A stretch of DNA of 49,899 nucleotides from Actinomadura kijaniata NBRC 14229. Lineage in GTDB: Bacteria; Actinomycetota; Actinomycetes; Streptosporangiales; Streptosporangiaceae. Position numbers and translations under genes: made by a program. The stretch is taken from contig NZ_BCQR01000084.1 in the NCBI RefSeq assembly GCF_001552175.1, positions 1-49,899 on the forward strand, written 5' to 3'. The notes beneath the pieces are model-generated. The model saw only the letters and a program-made list of their open reading frames with translations, made no database searches and was not told the origin of the DNA. Shown here one piece after another: positions 6,300-14,868 of this stretch (the stretch's first letter is position 1; each line of letters begins with the position of its first letter).

Positions 6300-9080
6300 T
6301 CAGGCGTCGCCGCCGGTGTTGCTCTCGCGGGTCTGGACGCCGCCCGCGAAGACCGTGCTGACGTCGGCATTGAGCTGGTAGCGCTCGATCGCCTCCTTCA
6401 GCGCCTCCGGCTTCATCTCGCCCGCGCGGACCAGGCGGGTCAGCACCGCCAGGACGATCGACGCCGCGTCCACGTGGAAGAAGCGCCGCGCCGCCGCGCG
6501 CGTGTCGGAGAAGCCGAAGCCGTCGGTGCCCAGCGACGAGTAGTCGCCGGGGACCCAGCGGGCCACCTGGTCGGGGACCGCGCGCATGAAGTCCGACACC
6601 GCGACGATCGGGCCGGGGACGTTCTCCAGCGTCCGGGTGACGTAGGGGACGCGCTGCTCGGCGTCCGGGTGGAGCAGGTTCCACTCGTCGCAGGCCACCG
6701 CGTCGCGGGCCAGCTCGTTCCACGAGGTCGCCGACCACACGTCGGCCGCCACGCCCCACTCCTCGGCCAGCAGGCGCTGCGCCTCCAGCGCCCAGCGCAG
6801 CGCCACGCCGGAGCCGAGGATCTGCGCCTTCGGGGCGTCGCCGTTGACCTCGGGGGCGCCCTGGTAGCGGTACAGGCCCTTCAGCAGGCCCTGGACGTCC
6901 AGGCCCTCCGGCTCGGCGGGCTGCTGGTACGGCTCGTTGTAGACGGTGAGGTAGTAGAAGACGTTCTCGCCGTTCGGGTGCTCCTCCGACGAGCCGTACA
7001 TGCGCCGCAGGGCGTCCTGCGTGATGTGGGCCAGCTCGTAGGCCCAGGCCGGGTCGTAGTGGACGCAGGCCGGGTTCGTCGCCGCGATCAGCGGGGAGTG
7101 CCCGTCGGCGTGCTGGAGGCCCTCGCCGGTCAGGGTGGTGCGGCCCGCCGTCGCGCCGAGCAGGAAGCCCCGGCCCATCTGGTCGCCGAACGCCCACATC
7201 TGGTCGGCGGTCCGCTGGAACCCGAACATCGAGTAGAAGATGTAGACCGGGATCATGTGCTCGCCGTGCGTGGCGTAGGTGGTGCCCGCCGCGATCGTGG
7301 AGGCCATCGACCCGGCCTCGCTGATGCCCTCGTGGAGCATCTGGCCCTGCGGCGACTCCTTCCACGACAGCAGGAGCTTGCGGTCCACGCCCTCGTAGGT
7401 CTGCCCGTGCGGGGAGTAGATCTTGGCGGTCGGGAACAGCGAGTCCATGCCGAACGTGCGGTACTCGTCCGGCGCGATCGGCACGAACCGGGCCCCGATG
7501 CTCTCGTCCTTGATCAGGTCCTTGAGCAGCCGGACGAACGCCATCGTGGTGGCGACGTTCTGCTTGCCCGAGCCCTTCTTCAGCTCGCTGTAGACGGCGT
7601 CGCCGGGCAGCTTCAGCGGCTTGGCCCGCACCACGCGCCGGGGCAGGAAGCCGCCGAGGGCCGCGCGGCGCTCGCGCATGTACTGGATCTCGTCGGAGTC
7701 CTCGCCCGGGTGGTAGTAGGGCGGCAGCTCGCCCTCCAGGGCCGAGTCGGGGATCTCCAGGTACAGCCGGTCCCGGAACTCCTTCAGCTCCGCCTTGGTG
7801 AGCTTCTTCATCTGGTGGGTGGCGTTGCGGGCCTCGAAGTCGGTGCCCAGCGTCCAGCCCTTGATCGTGTGCGCCAGGATCACGGTCGGCTGGCCGACGT
7901 GCTCGCGGGCCGCCTTGAACGCCGCGTACACCTTGCGGTAGTCGTGCCCGCCGCGCGACAGCTTGCGCAGGTCGTCGTCCGACAGGTGGGCGACCATCTT
8001 GCGCAGCCGGGGGTCGTCGCCGAAGAACTTCTCGCGGATGTAGGCGCCCGACTCGACGGTGAACGTCTGGAACTGCCCGTCCGGCGTGGTGTTCATCTTG
8101 TTGACCAGCACGCCGTCGGCGTCCTGCGCCAGCAGCGGGTCCCAGTCGCGGCCCCAGACGACCTTGATGACGTTCCAGCCCGCGCCCCGGAAGAACGCCT
8201 CCAGCTCCTGGATGATCTTGCCGTTGCCGCGCACCGGGCCGTCGAGCTGCTGGAGGTTGCAGTTGACGACGAACGTCAGGTTGTCGAGCTCCTCGCGGGC
8301 GGCCAGGCCGATCGCGCCCAGCGACTCGGGCTCGCCCATCTCGCCGTCGCCGAGGAACGCCCACACGTGCGACCGCGACGTGTCCTTGATCTTGCGGTTG
8401 TACAGGTAGCGGTTGAAGCGGGCCTGGTAGACCGCGTCGATCGCGGTGAGGCCCATGGACACCGTGGGGAACTCCCAGAAGTCCGGCATCAGCCGCGGGT
8501 GCGGGTAGGACGACAGGCCGCCGCCCGGATGCGAGATCTCCTGCCGGAACCCGTCGAGCTTGTCCTCGGGCAGGCGGCCCTCCAGGTAGGCGCGGGCGTA
8601 GATGCCCGGCGCGGCGTGCCCCTGGAGGAACACCTGGTCGCCGGACTCGCCGTGGTCCTTGCCGCGGAAGAAGTGGTTGAACCCCACCTCGTAGAGCGAG
8701 GCCGCGGAGGCGTAGGTGGCGATGTGGCCGCCGACGCCGAGTCCCGGCCGGTTGCCGCGGGAGACCATGACCGCCGCGTTCCAGCGGATGTAGGCGCGGA
8801 TCCGGCGCTCGACGTGCTCGTCGCCGGGGAACCAGGGCTCGTGCTCGGGCGGGATGGTGTTGATGAAGTCGGTGCTGCTCAGCGCGGGAACGCCGACGTG
8901 CTGCTCGCGGGCCCGCTCCAGCAGGCGCAGCATCACGTACCGGGCCCGGCCGGGCCCCTCGGTCTTGATGACCGTGTCCAGCGACTCCAGCCACTCCCGG
9001 GTCTCGTCCGGGTTGATGTCGGGCAGCTGGCTCGGCAGCCCGTCACTGATGATGGAAAAGCGTTGACGTCCGGAAGCCAC
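6300..9080 (-). CDS. aceE: Pyruvate dehydrogenase E1 component, homodimeric type
   Basis: This 926-residue enzyme carries out the thiamine-diphosphate-dependent decarboxylation of pyruvate in the pyruvate dehydrogenase complex. It is full length for the single-chain AceE family used by actinobacteria and gammaproteobacteria. Recognisable parts are the N-terminal NPDETREWLESLD, GNRPGLGVGGHIATYASAASLYEVGFNHFFRG, the ThDP/Mg loop FLGDGEMGEPESLGAI with NLQQLDGPVRGNGK, and the central TTMAFVRLLKDLIKD. The GTG at 9080 follows AGGGGACCCC. Two hairpins lie downstream. The leftward gene is divergent from the DUF1918 gene, with a 277-base promoter region between them. No sign of truncation is seen. Confidence 0.97.
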   Translation of the reverse strand: MASGRQRFSIISDGLPSQLPDINPDETREWLESLDTVIKTEGPGRARYVMLRLLERAREQHVGVPALSSTDFINTIPPEHEPWFPGDEHVERRIRAYIRWNAAVMVSRGNRPGLGVGGHIATYASAASLYEVGFNHFFRGKDHGESGDQVFLQGHAAPGIYARAYLEGRLPEDKLDGFRQEISHPGGGLSSYPHPRLMPDFWEFPTVSMGLTAIDAVYQARFNRYLYNRKIKDTSRSHVWAFLGDGEMGEPESLGAIGLAAREELDNLTFVVNCNLQQLDGPVRGNGKIIQELEAFFRGAGWNVIKVVWGRDWDPLLAQDADGVLVNKMNTTPDGQFQTFTVESGAYIREKFFGDDPRLRKMVAHLSDDDLRKLSRGGHDYRKVYAAFKAAREHVGQPTVILAHTIKGWTLGTDFEARNATHQMKKLTKAELKEFRDRLYLEIPDSALEGELPPYYHPGEDSDEIQYMRERRAALGGFLPRRVVRAKPLKLPGDAVYSELKKGSGKQNVATTMAFVRLLKDLIKDESIGARFVPIAPDEYRTFGMDSLFPTAKIYSPHGQTYEGVDRKLLLSWKESPQGQMLHEGISEAGSMASTIAAGTTYATHGEHMIPVYIFYSMFGFQRTADQMWAFGDQMGRGFLLGATAGRTTLTGEGLQHADGHSPLIAATNPACVHYDPAWAYELAHITQDALRRMYGSSEEHPNGENVFYYLTVYNEPYQQPAEPEGLDVQGLLKGLYRYQGAPEVNGDAPKAQILGSGVALRWALEAQRLLAEEWGVAADVWSATSWNELARDAVACDEWNLLHPDAEQRVPYVTRTLENVPGPIVAVSDFMRAVPDQVARWVPGDYSSLGTDGFGFSDTRAAARRFFHVDAASIVLAVLTRLVRAGEMKPEALKEAIERYQLNADVSTVFAGGVQTRESNTGGDA

Positions 9081-9357
9081 GGGGTCCCCTCTGTGCTTAC
9101 CGTCAGGTGGTCGGAACGACTGTTCGTCGCCGTGGTTCGTGATCCATCGTCGCCGTTCGCGACGGCGGGCGCATCTCTACCAACCGGTAATCATTCTCGC
9201 CGGTCAACGTCGCTCTACACAGGCGTGTGGCCCGATTTTTCCGGACTCGTCCCCAGACCTTGCAAACCCCTCTCGACGCGGCGCGCCGGACGTACGAAGG
9301 TAGGACGTGAACACGCCCGGACGACCTTGGCGAGAGGCCGTACGCCTGGGGGAGCTG

Positions 9358-9567
9358 ATGAACGCATCCGTGGGAGACCGGCTGCACGTGCACGGCAACA
9401 CCGTGGGGCAGCCGGACAGGGCAGGCGAGATCATCGAGGTGCGCGGGCCCGAGGGCGGGCCGCCGTTCGTCGTCCGCTTCGACGACGGGCACACCGGCCT
9501 GGTCTTCCCCGGGCCGGACGCGGTCGTGGAACCGCGGGCCGGTGAGGGGGTCCCGACCGAGCGTTAA
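9358..9567 (+). CDS. DUF1918 small protein
   Basis: The product is 69 residues and fits DUF1918 well: the N terminus MNASVGDRLHVHG, then TVGQPDRAGEIIEVRG and a C-terminal FDDGHTGLVFPGPDAVV. The family forms a small SH3-like barrel and is widespread in actinobacteria; its role is unknown. The ATG at 9358 was chosen over an in-frame upstream start at 9307 because GGGGGAG stands just before it and the family begins at this point. The gene is followed after 28 bases by yjbQ, with which it may be cotranscribed. Confidence 0.8.
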   Translation: MNASVGDRLHVHGNTVGQPDRAGEIIEVRGPEGGPPFVVRFDDGHTGLVFPGPDAVVEPRAGEGVPTER

Positions 9568-9595
9568 CCCCGGCCGACCGGGTAGACCTGTGATC

Positions 9596-10015
9596 ATGAA
9601 GAGCACCGTGATCCAGGTGACGACCGGAAGCCGGGAGGCCGTGCACGACCTGACGTCCGAGTGCGAGCGGTTCGCCTCGGAGGCCGCCTCGGAGACCGGC
9701 GGTGACGGGCTGCTGCACGTGTTCGTGCCGCACGCCACCGCCGGCGTCGCCATCCTGGAACTGGGCGCGGGCAGCGACGACGACCTGCTGAGCGCGCTGG
9801 GGGACCTGCTCCCCGCCGACGACCGCTGGCGGCACGCGCACGGCTCGCGCGGGCACGGCCGGTCGCACGTCATGCCCGCCCTGATCCCCCCGTACGCGAC
9901 CGTCCCGGTGCTGTCGGGGAGGCTGGCGCTGGGGACCTGGCAGTCGATCGCCCTGGTCGACCTGAACGTCGACAACCGCGAACGCCAGGTACGGTTGTCC
10001 TTCCTTGCGGGATGA
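9596..10015 (+). CDS. YjbQ family protein (UPF0047, secondary thiamine-phosphate synthase-like)
   Basis: This 139-residue protein carries the UPF0047 landmarks: VFVPHATAGVAILELG, GHGRSHVMPALIPPYATVPVLSGRLALGTWQSIALVDLN, and the short basic end RQVRLSFLAG. Conserved histidines in PHATAG, HAHG, GHGRSH and a Glu form the putative metal site. E. coli YjbQ can substitute weakly for thiamine-phosphate synthase, hence the family name, but its true role is unsettled. ATG at 9596 is used; a GTG two codons earlier is possible. It follows DUF1918 closely. Confidence 0.85.
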   Translation: MKSTVIQVTTGSREAVHDLTSECERFASEAASETGGDGLLHVFVPHATAGVAILELGAGSDDDLLSALGDLLPADDRWRHAHGSRGHGRSHVMPALIPPYATVPVLSGRLALGTWQSIALVDLNVDNRERQVRLSFLAG

Positions 10016-10232
10016 GCGTGGGTTGTTACGCTCTGTTGATGACGGGTCACCGGGATCCGGTCGATCGGAGCGACGAGCCGAGCAAAAGCCGAGAAGACAC
10101 TTGCGCAAGGGGCCCTTACTTGTGTGGACTGTCCCGCAAAACACGCGACGGAGCGGGGACCCGGCCACCACGTTCGGGATGGAACACGACGACCCCGCCA
10201 CCGGGCGGACTATCGACCATGGGAGGACTTTC

Positions 10233-10661
10233 GTGAGCGCGACCGCGGGCCAGGCGCAGTCTGAGCGCAGCCTGGCCGAACGGCTCGGCTTCAAGCCGGA
10301 CCAGGTGGTGCAGGAGATCGGCTGGGATGACGACGTCGACGAGGACCTGCGCGACGCCATCGAGGCCGTCACGGGCAAGGAGCTGGTCGATGAGGACTAC
10401 GAGGACGTGGTCGACGTCGTGCTGCTGTGGTGGCGGGAAGAGGACGGCGACCTGTTCGACGAGCTCACGAACGCCATTGTCCCCCTGGCCGACGGCGGCC
10501 ACATCTGGCTGCTGACGCCCAAGGCGGGCCGGGACGGGCACGTCGAGCCCAGCGACATCGGCGACGCCGCCACGTCCGCGGGTCTGACCCAGACCAAGAG
10601 CATCAGCGCCGCCAAGGAGTGGTCCGGCACGCGCCTGGTCTCACCGAAGGTCCACAAGTAG
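10233..10661 (+). CDS. DUF3052 family protein
   Basis: This 142-residue acidic protein matches DUF3052: SLAERLGFKPDQVVQEIGWDDDVDEDLRDAIEA, then VVLLWWREEDGDL, and GGHIWLLTPKAGRDGHVEPSDI. The family occurs in actinobacteria and has no assigned biochemical role; the fold resembles the C-terminal part of some DNA-associated proteins, but that is not evidence of function. The GTG at 10233 follows GGGAGGACTTTC. The position between aceE and a peroxiredoxin repeats the M. tuberculosis Rv2241-Rv2239c-Rv2238c arrangement. A GC hairpin follows the gene. Confidence 0.85.
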   Translation: MSATAGQAQSERSLAERLGFKPDQVVQEIGWDDDVDEDLRDAIEAVTGKELVDEDYEDVVDVVLLWWREEDGDLFDELTNAIVPLADGGHIWLLTPKAGRDGHVEPSDIGDAATSAGLTQTKSISAAKEWSGTRLVSPKVHK

Positions 10662-10730
10662 CCGAACGGCCCGCCGCCGCGGGCCGCCCGGACATCCGCC
10701 CGTCACCCGGGGGTGGCAGACTGACGGTCG

Positions 10731-10748
10731 CCCCCACGCTCGTGGGGG
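10731..10748. terminator. Short GC hairpin between DUF3052 and ahpE
   Basis: CCCCCACG (10731-10738) pairs with CGTGGGGG (10741-10748). A second GC dyad follows directly at about 10754-10771. It lies 70 bases after the DUF3052 stop. It could attenuate rather than fully stop transcription into ahpE. Confidence 0.45.
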
Positions 10749-10791
10749 GAACGACCCCCGCCCCGGGCGGGGCCGATCCGCGGGAGAGGCA

Positions 10792-11253
10792 TTGGCGGTC
10801 AACGTAGGCGACGTCGCACCGGACTTCGAGCTGAAGGACCAGCACGGGACCCCGGTGAAGCTGTCGGACTTCCGGGGGAGGAAGAACGTCGTCCTGGTGT
10901 TCTACCCCCTGGCGTTCAGCGGCGTGTGCACCGGCGAGCTCTGCGCGATCCGCGACGAGCTGCCGACGCTCGTCGGCGACGACGCCACGCAGGTGCTGGC
11001 CGTCTCGGTCGACTCGGTGTTCGCGCTGCGCGCCTGGGCCGACCAGGAGGGGTACCGGTTCCCGCTGCTGTCGGACTTCTGGCCGCACGGCGGTGTGGCG
11101 CAGAGGTACGGCGTGTTCAACGAGGAGAAGGGCCTGGCGAAGCGGGGCACCTTCATCATCGACACCGAGGGCGTCGTCCGCTGGAAGGTCGAGAACGACC
11201 TTCCCGACGCCCGCGACCTCGACGAGTACCGCAAGGCGCTCGCGAACCTCTGA
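10792..11253 (+). CDS. ahpE: Peroxiredoxin, AhpE-like
   Basis: The 153-residue protein is a thioredoxin-fold peroxidase. The peroxidatic cysteine is Cys46 in the loop YPLAFSGVCTGELCAIRDEL, which matches the PLAFTGxCxGEL motif of mycobacterial AhpE. The essential Thr and Arg of the active site are replaced in the usual AhpE manner or lie nearby (RGTFIIDTEGVVRW). An additional Cys51, five residues away, is present; whether it resolves the sulfenic acid is unknown. The start is TTG at 10792 with GGGAGAGG upstream. It should reduce hydroperoxides and peroxynitrite in the cytoplasm. Confidence 0.88.
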   Translation: MAVNVGDVAPDFELKDQHGTPVKLSDFRGRKNVVLVFYPLAFSGVCTGELCAIRDELPTLVGDDATQVLAVSVDSVFALRAWADQEGYRFPLLSDFWPHGGVAQRYGVFNEEKGLAKRGTFIIDTEGVVRWKVENDLPDARDLDEYRKALANL

Positions 11254-11311
11254 GTGATCCGGGCCGGGTCCGGCCACCGCCGGCCCCGGCCCCGCACCTT
11301 TTGGAGGTGTG

Positions 11312-11662
11312 ATGCCCTGCTTCCGCTGCGGGGCGCGGCAGACCGACCCGGCAGGCGGCGCGAGCCCGTGGAAACGCGGCGTCCGGGCCGACCACCAGGT
11401 GTTGGTCTGCCCTCTCTGCCAGACCGCCCACGACTGGACCGCCGACCTGGACCGCTGCGAGGACTGCGGCTCCACGGCGCTGCTGTGCCGGCTGGGCGAG
11501 GTCGAGTGCCGCGACTGCGGCCACACCCGCGAGGCGGTCCGGGAGCCGGCCGACGGGGACCGCCCCCTGGTCCACTCGGGCGGGCCGTCCTCGGACACCG
11601 CCCTGGCCGAGGAGGTCGCGGCGGCCCTCAGCCGCGTGCTGCGGCGCGGCGTCGCGGGCTGA
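11312..11662 (+). CDS. Zinc-ribbon hypothetical protein
   Basis: This 116-residue protein has four CxxC pairs (CFRC near the start, then CPLC, CEDC and CRDC), enough for two zinc ribbons in the first 80 residues. A short helical tail (TALAEEVAAALSRVLRRG) follows. The ATG at 11312 follows TTGGAGG; the ORF could also begin one codon earlier with GTG. No signal peptide or membrane segment is present. It follows ahpE by 58 bases on the same strand and may share its transcript. A nucleic-acid or metal-related role is possible but unproven. Confidence 0.7.
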   Translation: MPCFRCGARQTDPAGGASPWKRGVRADHQVLVCPLCQTAHDWTADLDRCEDCGSTALLCRLGEVECRDCGHTREAVREPADGDRPLVHSGGPSSDTALAEEVAAALSRVLRRGVAG

Positions 11663-11744
11663 CCGCCCTCCCGCGGTGACCGGAACCGGCCAGCGTTCCG
11701 GCCACTGATCCGGTCACCTCCGGTCACCGCCACGGCGTCCGCGA

Positions 11745-11760
11745 TGTGGCCGTTGCCACA
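11745..11760. promoter_or_regulatory. TGTGGC-N4-GCCACA dyad upstream of the K+ channel gene
   Basis: A perfect 6-bp inverted repeat at 11745-11750 and 11755-11760 lies about 105 bases before the channel start. A second small dyad, GTTG-N5-CAAC, lies near 11826-11838. They are candidates for regulator binding or a weak terminator of the preceding gene; nothing decides between these. Confidence 0.3.
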
Positions 11761-11866
11761 GATTTGTCGCTGAATAGCAGTGACGTGGCCTTTTGCGGGT
11801 TGACGGCCCCGGCACGCGCTGGAACGTTGTATCGCAACATTCGGCGGCGACGGACGGGAGGGTGCC

Positions 11867-12958
11867 ATGCCGTACCTGCTCCTGCGGTTGATCAACCGGG
11901 TCGCCGACCGTGCCTGGCGCGTCCCCGCGGCGGTGCTGCTGGTGGCCGCGGTGGGCGGCTGGGCGCTGATGACGGCGTTCGAACCGGCGGACTCCAAGCT
12001 CAGGGACCCGCTGCACTACCTGTGGTACTTCTTCGTCAGCGGGACGACCACCGGCTACGGCGACCTGTACCCCACCACGACGGGCGGCCGGATCGGCGGC
12101 GCGATGGTGATCGTCGCCGGGCTCACCGCCGGGCTGGTGCTGTTCGCGGAGCTGACGCTGTGGATGGCGAAGGGCAGGACCATGAAGGCCACCGGCCGGG
12201 CGCAGTTGCACCACCGTGACCACCTGGTGGTCGTCGGCTACCACCGGGAGGGGCTGCGGGCGATCATCAGCCAGCTGCGCGCCGACCCGGCCTACGTCCG
12301 CGTGCCGGTCGTCACGGTGTTCTGGCCGGACCAGCTGAGCGGGGAGAACCCCGACCCGGAGCTGTACGACGTGGTGCTGCGCGACGAGAGCGCCTACGCG
12401 CGGGCCCGCCTGGAGGCCGCCCGCACCGTGCTGGTGGTCGGCCGCGACGACGACGAGACCGTGCGGGTCATGCTCGGGGTGCACGCCCACCTGCGCCGTT
12501 CCGGCGGGTCGGTGCCGCACCTGCTGGCGGGCGTGCACGAGGGGGTGCGCCGCGCCGAGTTCGCCGAGGCGCTGGAGCTGATCGACCCCGACATCGAGCC
12601 GGTGGACGTGGACGACCCGGCCGTGGTCGCGGTGGCGATCCGCAACCCCGGCGTCGCCTCGATCTACCACAACCTCGCCAGCACGCTGGACGGCGACTCC
12701 TCGCTGTTCCGCCTGGACGTGCCCGAGGACGCGGGCGAGTGGCCGCGCGTCGAGGTGGCGATCTTCCTGCTGCGGCGGGGCTGCACGCTGCTGGCGGTCG
12801 GCGACTCGCACCGTCCCAACGCCCGCTTCCGGCTGTCGTCCACGCCGGACGAGACGGTCCGCGGCGGCCAGTCCCTGGCGGTGGTGGCGGCCGAGCGCCC
12901 CGAGATCCGCTGGAAGGAGCTGGCGGCCGCGGTGCCGCCGGTCTCGGCCGCCTCCTGA
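11867..12958 (+). CDS. Potassium channel protein with RCK-type cytoplasmic domain
   Basis: This 363-residue protein has two transmembrane helices (about residues 20-37 and 75-97) around a pore loop whose selectivity filter is TTGYGD at 61-66. The cytoplasmic part begins with HLVVVGYHREGLRAIISQL, a Rossmann-type RCK start, and continues to a second alpha/beta half (VEVAIFLLRRGCTLLAVGD). It should form a tetrameric K+-selective channel gated by ligands on the RCK ring. The canonical GxGxxG nucleotide motif is altered to GYHREG, so nucleotide binding is uncertain. The ATG at 11867 follows GGGAGGG. A terminator follows the gene. Confidence 0.88.
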   Translation: MPYLLLRLINRVADRAWRVPAAVLLVAAVGGWALMTAFEPADSKLRDPLHYLWYFFVSGTTTGYGDLYPTTTGGRIGGAMVIVAGLTAGLVLFAELTLWMAKGRTMKATGRAQLHHRDHLVVVGYHREGLRAIISQLRADPAYVRVPVVTVFWPDQLSGENPDPELYDVVLRDESAYARARLEAARTVLVVGRDDDETVRVMLGVHAHLRRSGGSVPHLLAGVHEGVRRAEFAEALELIDPDIEPVDVDDPAVVAVAIRNPGVASIYHNLASTLDGDSSLFRLDVPEDAGEWPRVEVAIFLLRRGCTLLAVGDSHRPNARFRLSSTPDETVRGGQSLAVVAAERPEIRWKELAAAVPPVSAAS

Positions 12959-12979
12959 GGGCGTCCCCGCGCGGGGAGA

Positions 12980-13022
12980 GGCCGGGAGGCCCCCGGCGCC
13001 CAGGCGGGGGGTCCTCCCGGCC
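12980..13022. terminator. Strong GC terminator after the channel gene
   Basis: GGCCGGGAGG (12980-12989) pairs with 13013-13022, and inner CCCCC/GGGGG tracts extend the stem. It lies between the channel gene stop and the convergent phosphoribulokinase gene end at 13086, so it may serve both directions. Confidence 0.7.
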
Positions 13023-13085
13023 GTGACGGAGCCGCGCGGCCCGGTGTCCCGGGGCCTCCCCGCGCGCCTCGTGGCCGCTACGCCG

Positions 13086-14054
13086 CTACGCCGCCTGCTG
13101 CCGGCGGTCGGCGTCGAGCAGGTGGTACAGCAGCAGGAGCTGGGTGATGGCCAGCGGGTCGCTGGCGCCCGCGTCGCCGTACCGGCCCAGCGCCGCCGGA
13201 TCGAGGTCGGCGTGGCCCGCTAGCCGTTCCCAGATCGCCCTCTTGACGGGCCCGGACTCCTCGGGGGAGACGTAGCCGTGGACGTGCAGGGCGTCGACGG
13301 GACGGCCGTCGGTGTCGCGGTGCAGGCGCAGGTGCATGGCCGTGTCGCCGCCGGGCGGGGCCGCCTCCGCCAGGACCGGGCCGAGCTCGGGGTGGTCGAT
13401 GGTGGGGCGCAGCAGCAGCTCGGCCGACAGCGGCGTGTCCGGCGGGTCGGCGCGGCCCGCGACCGGCGCGAACCGGACGACGATGTCGGCCCAGCGGCGC
13501 TGCGGGCGGATGTAGGCGGCGCTCTCGGGCTCGCGGCGGGCCAGCTCGGCGCGGACCTGCCCGGGGGTGTAGCCGCGGTTGGCGCAGTCGCGGCGGACCT
13601 TCCAGGCGTGGCGCAGCGGCTCGGGCGGGTCCAGGTAGACGGTGATGTCGAAGCAGGCGCGGGCCAGGCGGGTGTGCAGCGGCAGCAGCCCCTCGACGAT
13701 CACGAAGTCGCGGGGCCGGACCAGCTCGGGCCGGACGAGCTCGCCGGTGCCGTGGTCGTAGACCGGTTTGAGGATCGGCTCGCCCAGCGACAGCAGTTGC
13801 AGGTGCTGCTCCATGACGTCGACGTGGTTGCAGTCGGGGTGCAGCGCCGTGAACGGCTTGCCCGCCCGTTCCCGCCGGTCGAAGCGGTGGTAGTCGTCCA
13901 CGCAGACGGCGGTCATCCGGTCCGCCCCCAGACACCGCACCAGCCCCCTGGTGAGCGTCGTCTTGCCCGCCGCGCTGTCCCCGGCGATGGCGAGCATGAC
14001 GGGGCGGCGGCCCGATCCGCGCGCCCGGAGCATGTGCACGATCCGATGGGGCAC
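13086..14054 (-). CDS. prk: Phosphoribulokinase, plant/cyanobacterial-type
   Basis: The 322-residue enzyme phosphorylates ribulose-5-phosphate to ribulose-1,5-bisphosphate, the RuBisCO substrate. The P-loop GDSAAGKTT is at 25-33, the catalytic VCVDDYH contains Asp53/Asp54, then come LHPDCNHVDVM, ILKPVYDHGTGEL and the Walker B-like FVIVEGLLPLH. These motifs follow the plant/cyanobacterial (class II) PRK pattern rather than the proteobacterial octameric one. The GTG at 14054 has AGGAGG upstream. The regulatory Cys pair of chloroplast PRK is not obvious. It is divergent from the two-component genes and lies 4.2 kb from cbbL, so it probably serves that RuBisCO, though PRK-like genes also occur without RuBisCO in actinobacteria. 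Confidence 0.88.
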   Translation of the reverse strand: MPHRIVHMLRARGSGRRPVMLAIAGDSAAGKTTLTRGLVRCLGADRMTAVCVDDYHRFDRRERAGKPFTALHPDCNHVDVMEQHLQLLSLGEPILKPVYDHGTGELVRPELVRPRDFVIVEGLLPLHTRLARACFDITVYLDPPEPLRHAWKVRRDCANRGYTPGQVRAELARREPESAAYIRPQRRWADIVVRFAPVAGRADPPDTPLSAELLLRPTIDHPELGPVLAEAAPPGGDTAMHLRLHRDTDGRPVDALHVHGYVSPEESGPVKRAIWERLAGHADLDPAALGRYGDAGASDPLAITQLLLLYHLLDADRRQQAA

Positions 14055-14174
14055 CTGGCCTCCTAGCGTGCCGACGTCGTCCGGTGCCCGGACGGTAGAA
14101 CGGGCGGCGGGCCGCGGCCTCACCCGAACGGGGGAGAGCACGGGTGAAACCCGGGAGAAGCCTTACGCCACGGG

Positions 14175-14190
14175 GCTACTGGCGGGTAGC
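14175..14190. promoter_or_regulatory. Dyad GCTAC-N6-GTAGC in the prk / response-regulator promoter region
   Basis: A 5-bp inverted repeat at 14175-14179 and 14186-14190 lies 22 bases before the response regulator start and within the divergent promoter region it shares with prk. Autoregulation by the NarL-type regulator is a possible reading, but no known NarL consensus is clearly matched. Confidence 0.3.
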
Positions 14191-14211
14191 AAGGGTTGTT
14201 ATCGTGCCGGG

Positions 14212-14868
14212 ATGGGCGTGCCCGTACGCGTCGTCCTGGTGGACGACCACGAGATGATCCTGGCCGGGCTGAAGGCGATGCTGGCCGGGTTCGCCGGGCG
14301 GGTGCGGGTGGTGGGGCAGGCGGGGACGTCCGCCGGCGCCGCCCGGCTCGTGGCGGCGCTGCGGCCCGACGTGGTGCTGCTGGACGTGCGGCTGGGGCCG
14401 GAGAGCGGCCTGGACGTGTGCCGGACGCTGACCGGCCTGGCCCCCGAGTCGCGGGTGGTGTTCCTGTCGGTCTACGACGACGAGCAGTACGTCTTCGAGG
14501 CGCTGCGCGCGGGCGCCGGCGGCTACCTGCTGAAACGCGTCGACGGCCCGGAGCTGGTGCGGCGGCTGGAGGAGGTCGCCCGCGGCGAGACCGTCGTCGA
14601 CCCCACCCTCGCCGGGCGGATGGCGGTGACGGCGGCGCGGCTGCGGCGCGGCGAGTTCTGGCCGGGCGCCGACCGGGGACTCACCCAGCGCGAGAGCGAG
14701 GTGCTGTCGCTGCTGGTCGGCGGGTTGTCGAACAAGGCGATCGCGGCCCGGCTGGTGGTCAGCGAGGAGACCGTCAAGAGCCATCTGCGGACCCTGTACC
14801 GGAAGCTGGAGGTGGCCGACCGGTCCGCGGCGGTCGCGCTGGCGCTGCGGGAGGGGCTGTACCGGTGA
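14212..14868 (+). CDS. NarL/FixJ-type response regulator
   Basis: This 218-residue regulator has a receiver domain (residues 1-120) with the acidic pair at Asp11/Asp12, phospho-acceptor Asp58 in VVLLDVRLG, and Lys in YLLKRVDGPEL. A LuxR-type helix-turn-helix follows at about 150-205 (LTQRESEVLSLLVGGLSNKAIAARLVVSEETVKSHLRTLYRKL). The start at 14212 is close to a TTATCG-like -10, so the leader is short or absent. The histidine kinase gene overlaps its stop by four bases (GTGA). It sits between prk and the RuBisCO operon and may tune carbon fixation, but no target site proves this. Confidence 0.88.
   Translation: MGVPVRVVLVDDHEMILAGLKAMLAGFAGRVRVVGQAGTSAGAARLVAALRPDVVLLDVRLGPESGLDVCRTLTGLAPESRVVFLSVYDDEQYVFEALRAGAGGYLLKRVDGPELVRRLEEVARGETVVDPTLAGRMAVTAARLRRGEFWPGADRGLTQRESEVLSLLVGGLSNKAIAARLVVSEETVKSHLRTLYRKLEVADRSAAVALALREGLYR

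Noticed and set aside
6474..9545. Open frame of about 1000 codons on the plus strand, opposite aceE
   Set aside because: The opposite strand encodes a complete AceE with all expected motifs, and this frame has no recognisable protein.
13023..13223. Small plus-strand gene after the channel terminator
   Set aside because: It overlaps the 3' end of prk on the other strand and shows no conserved features.
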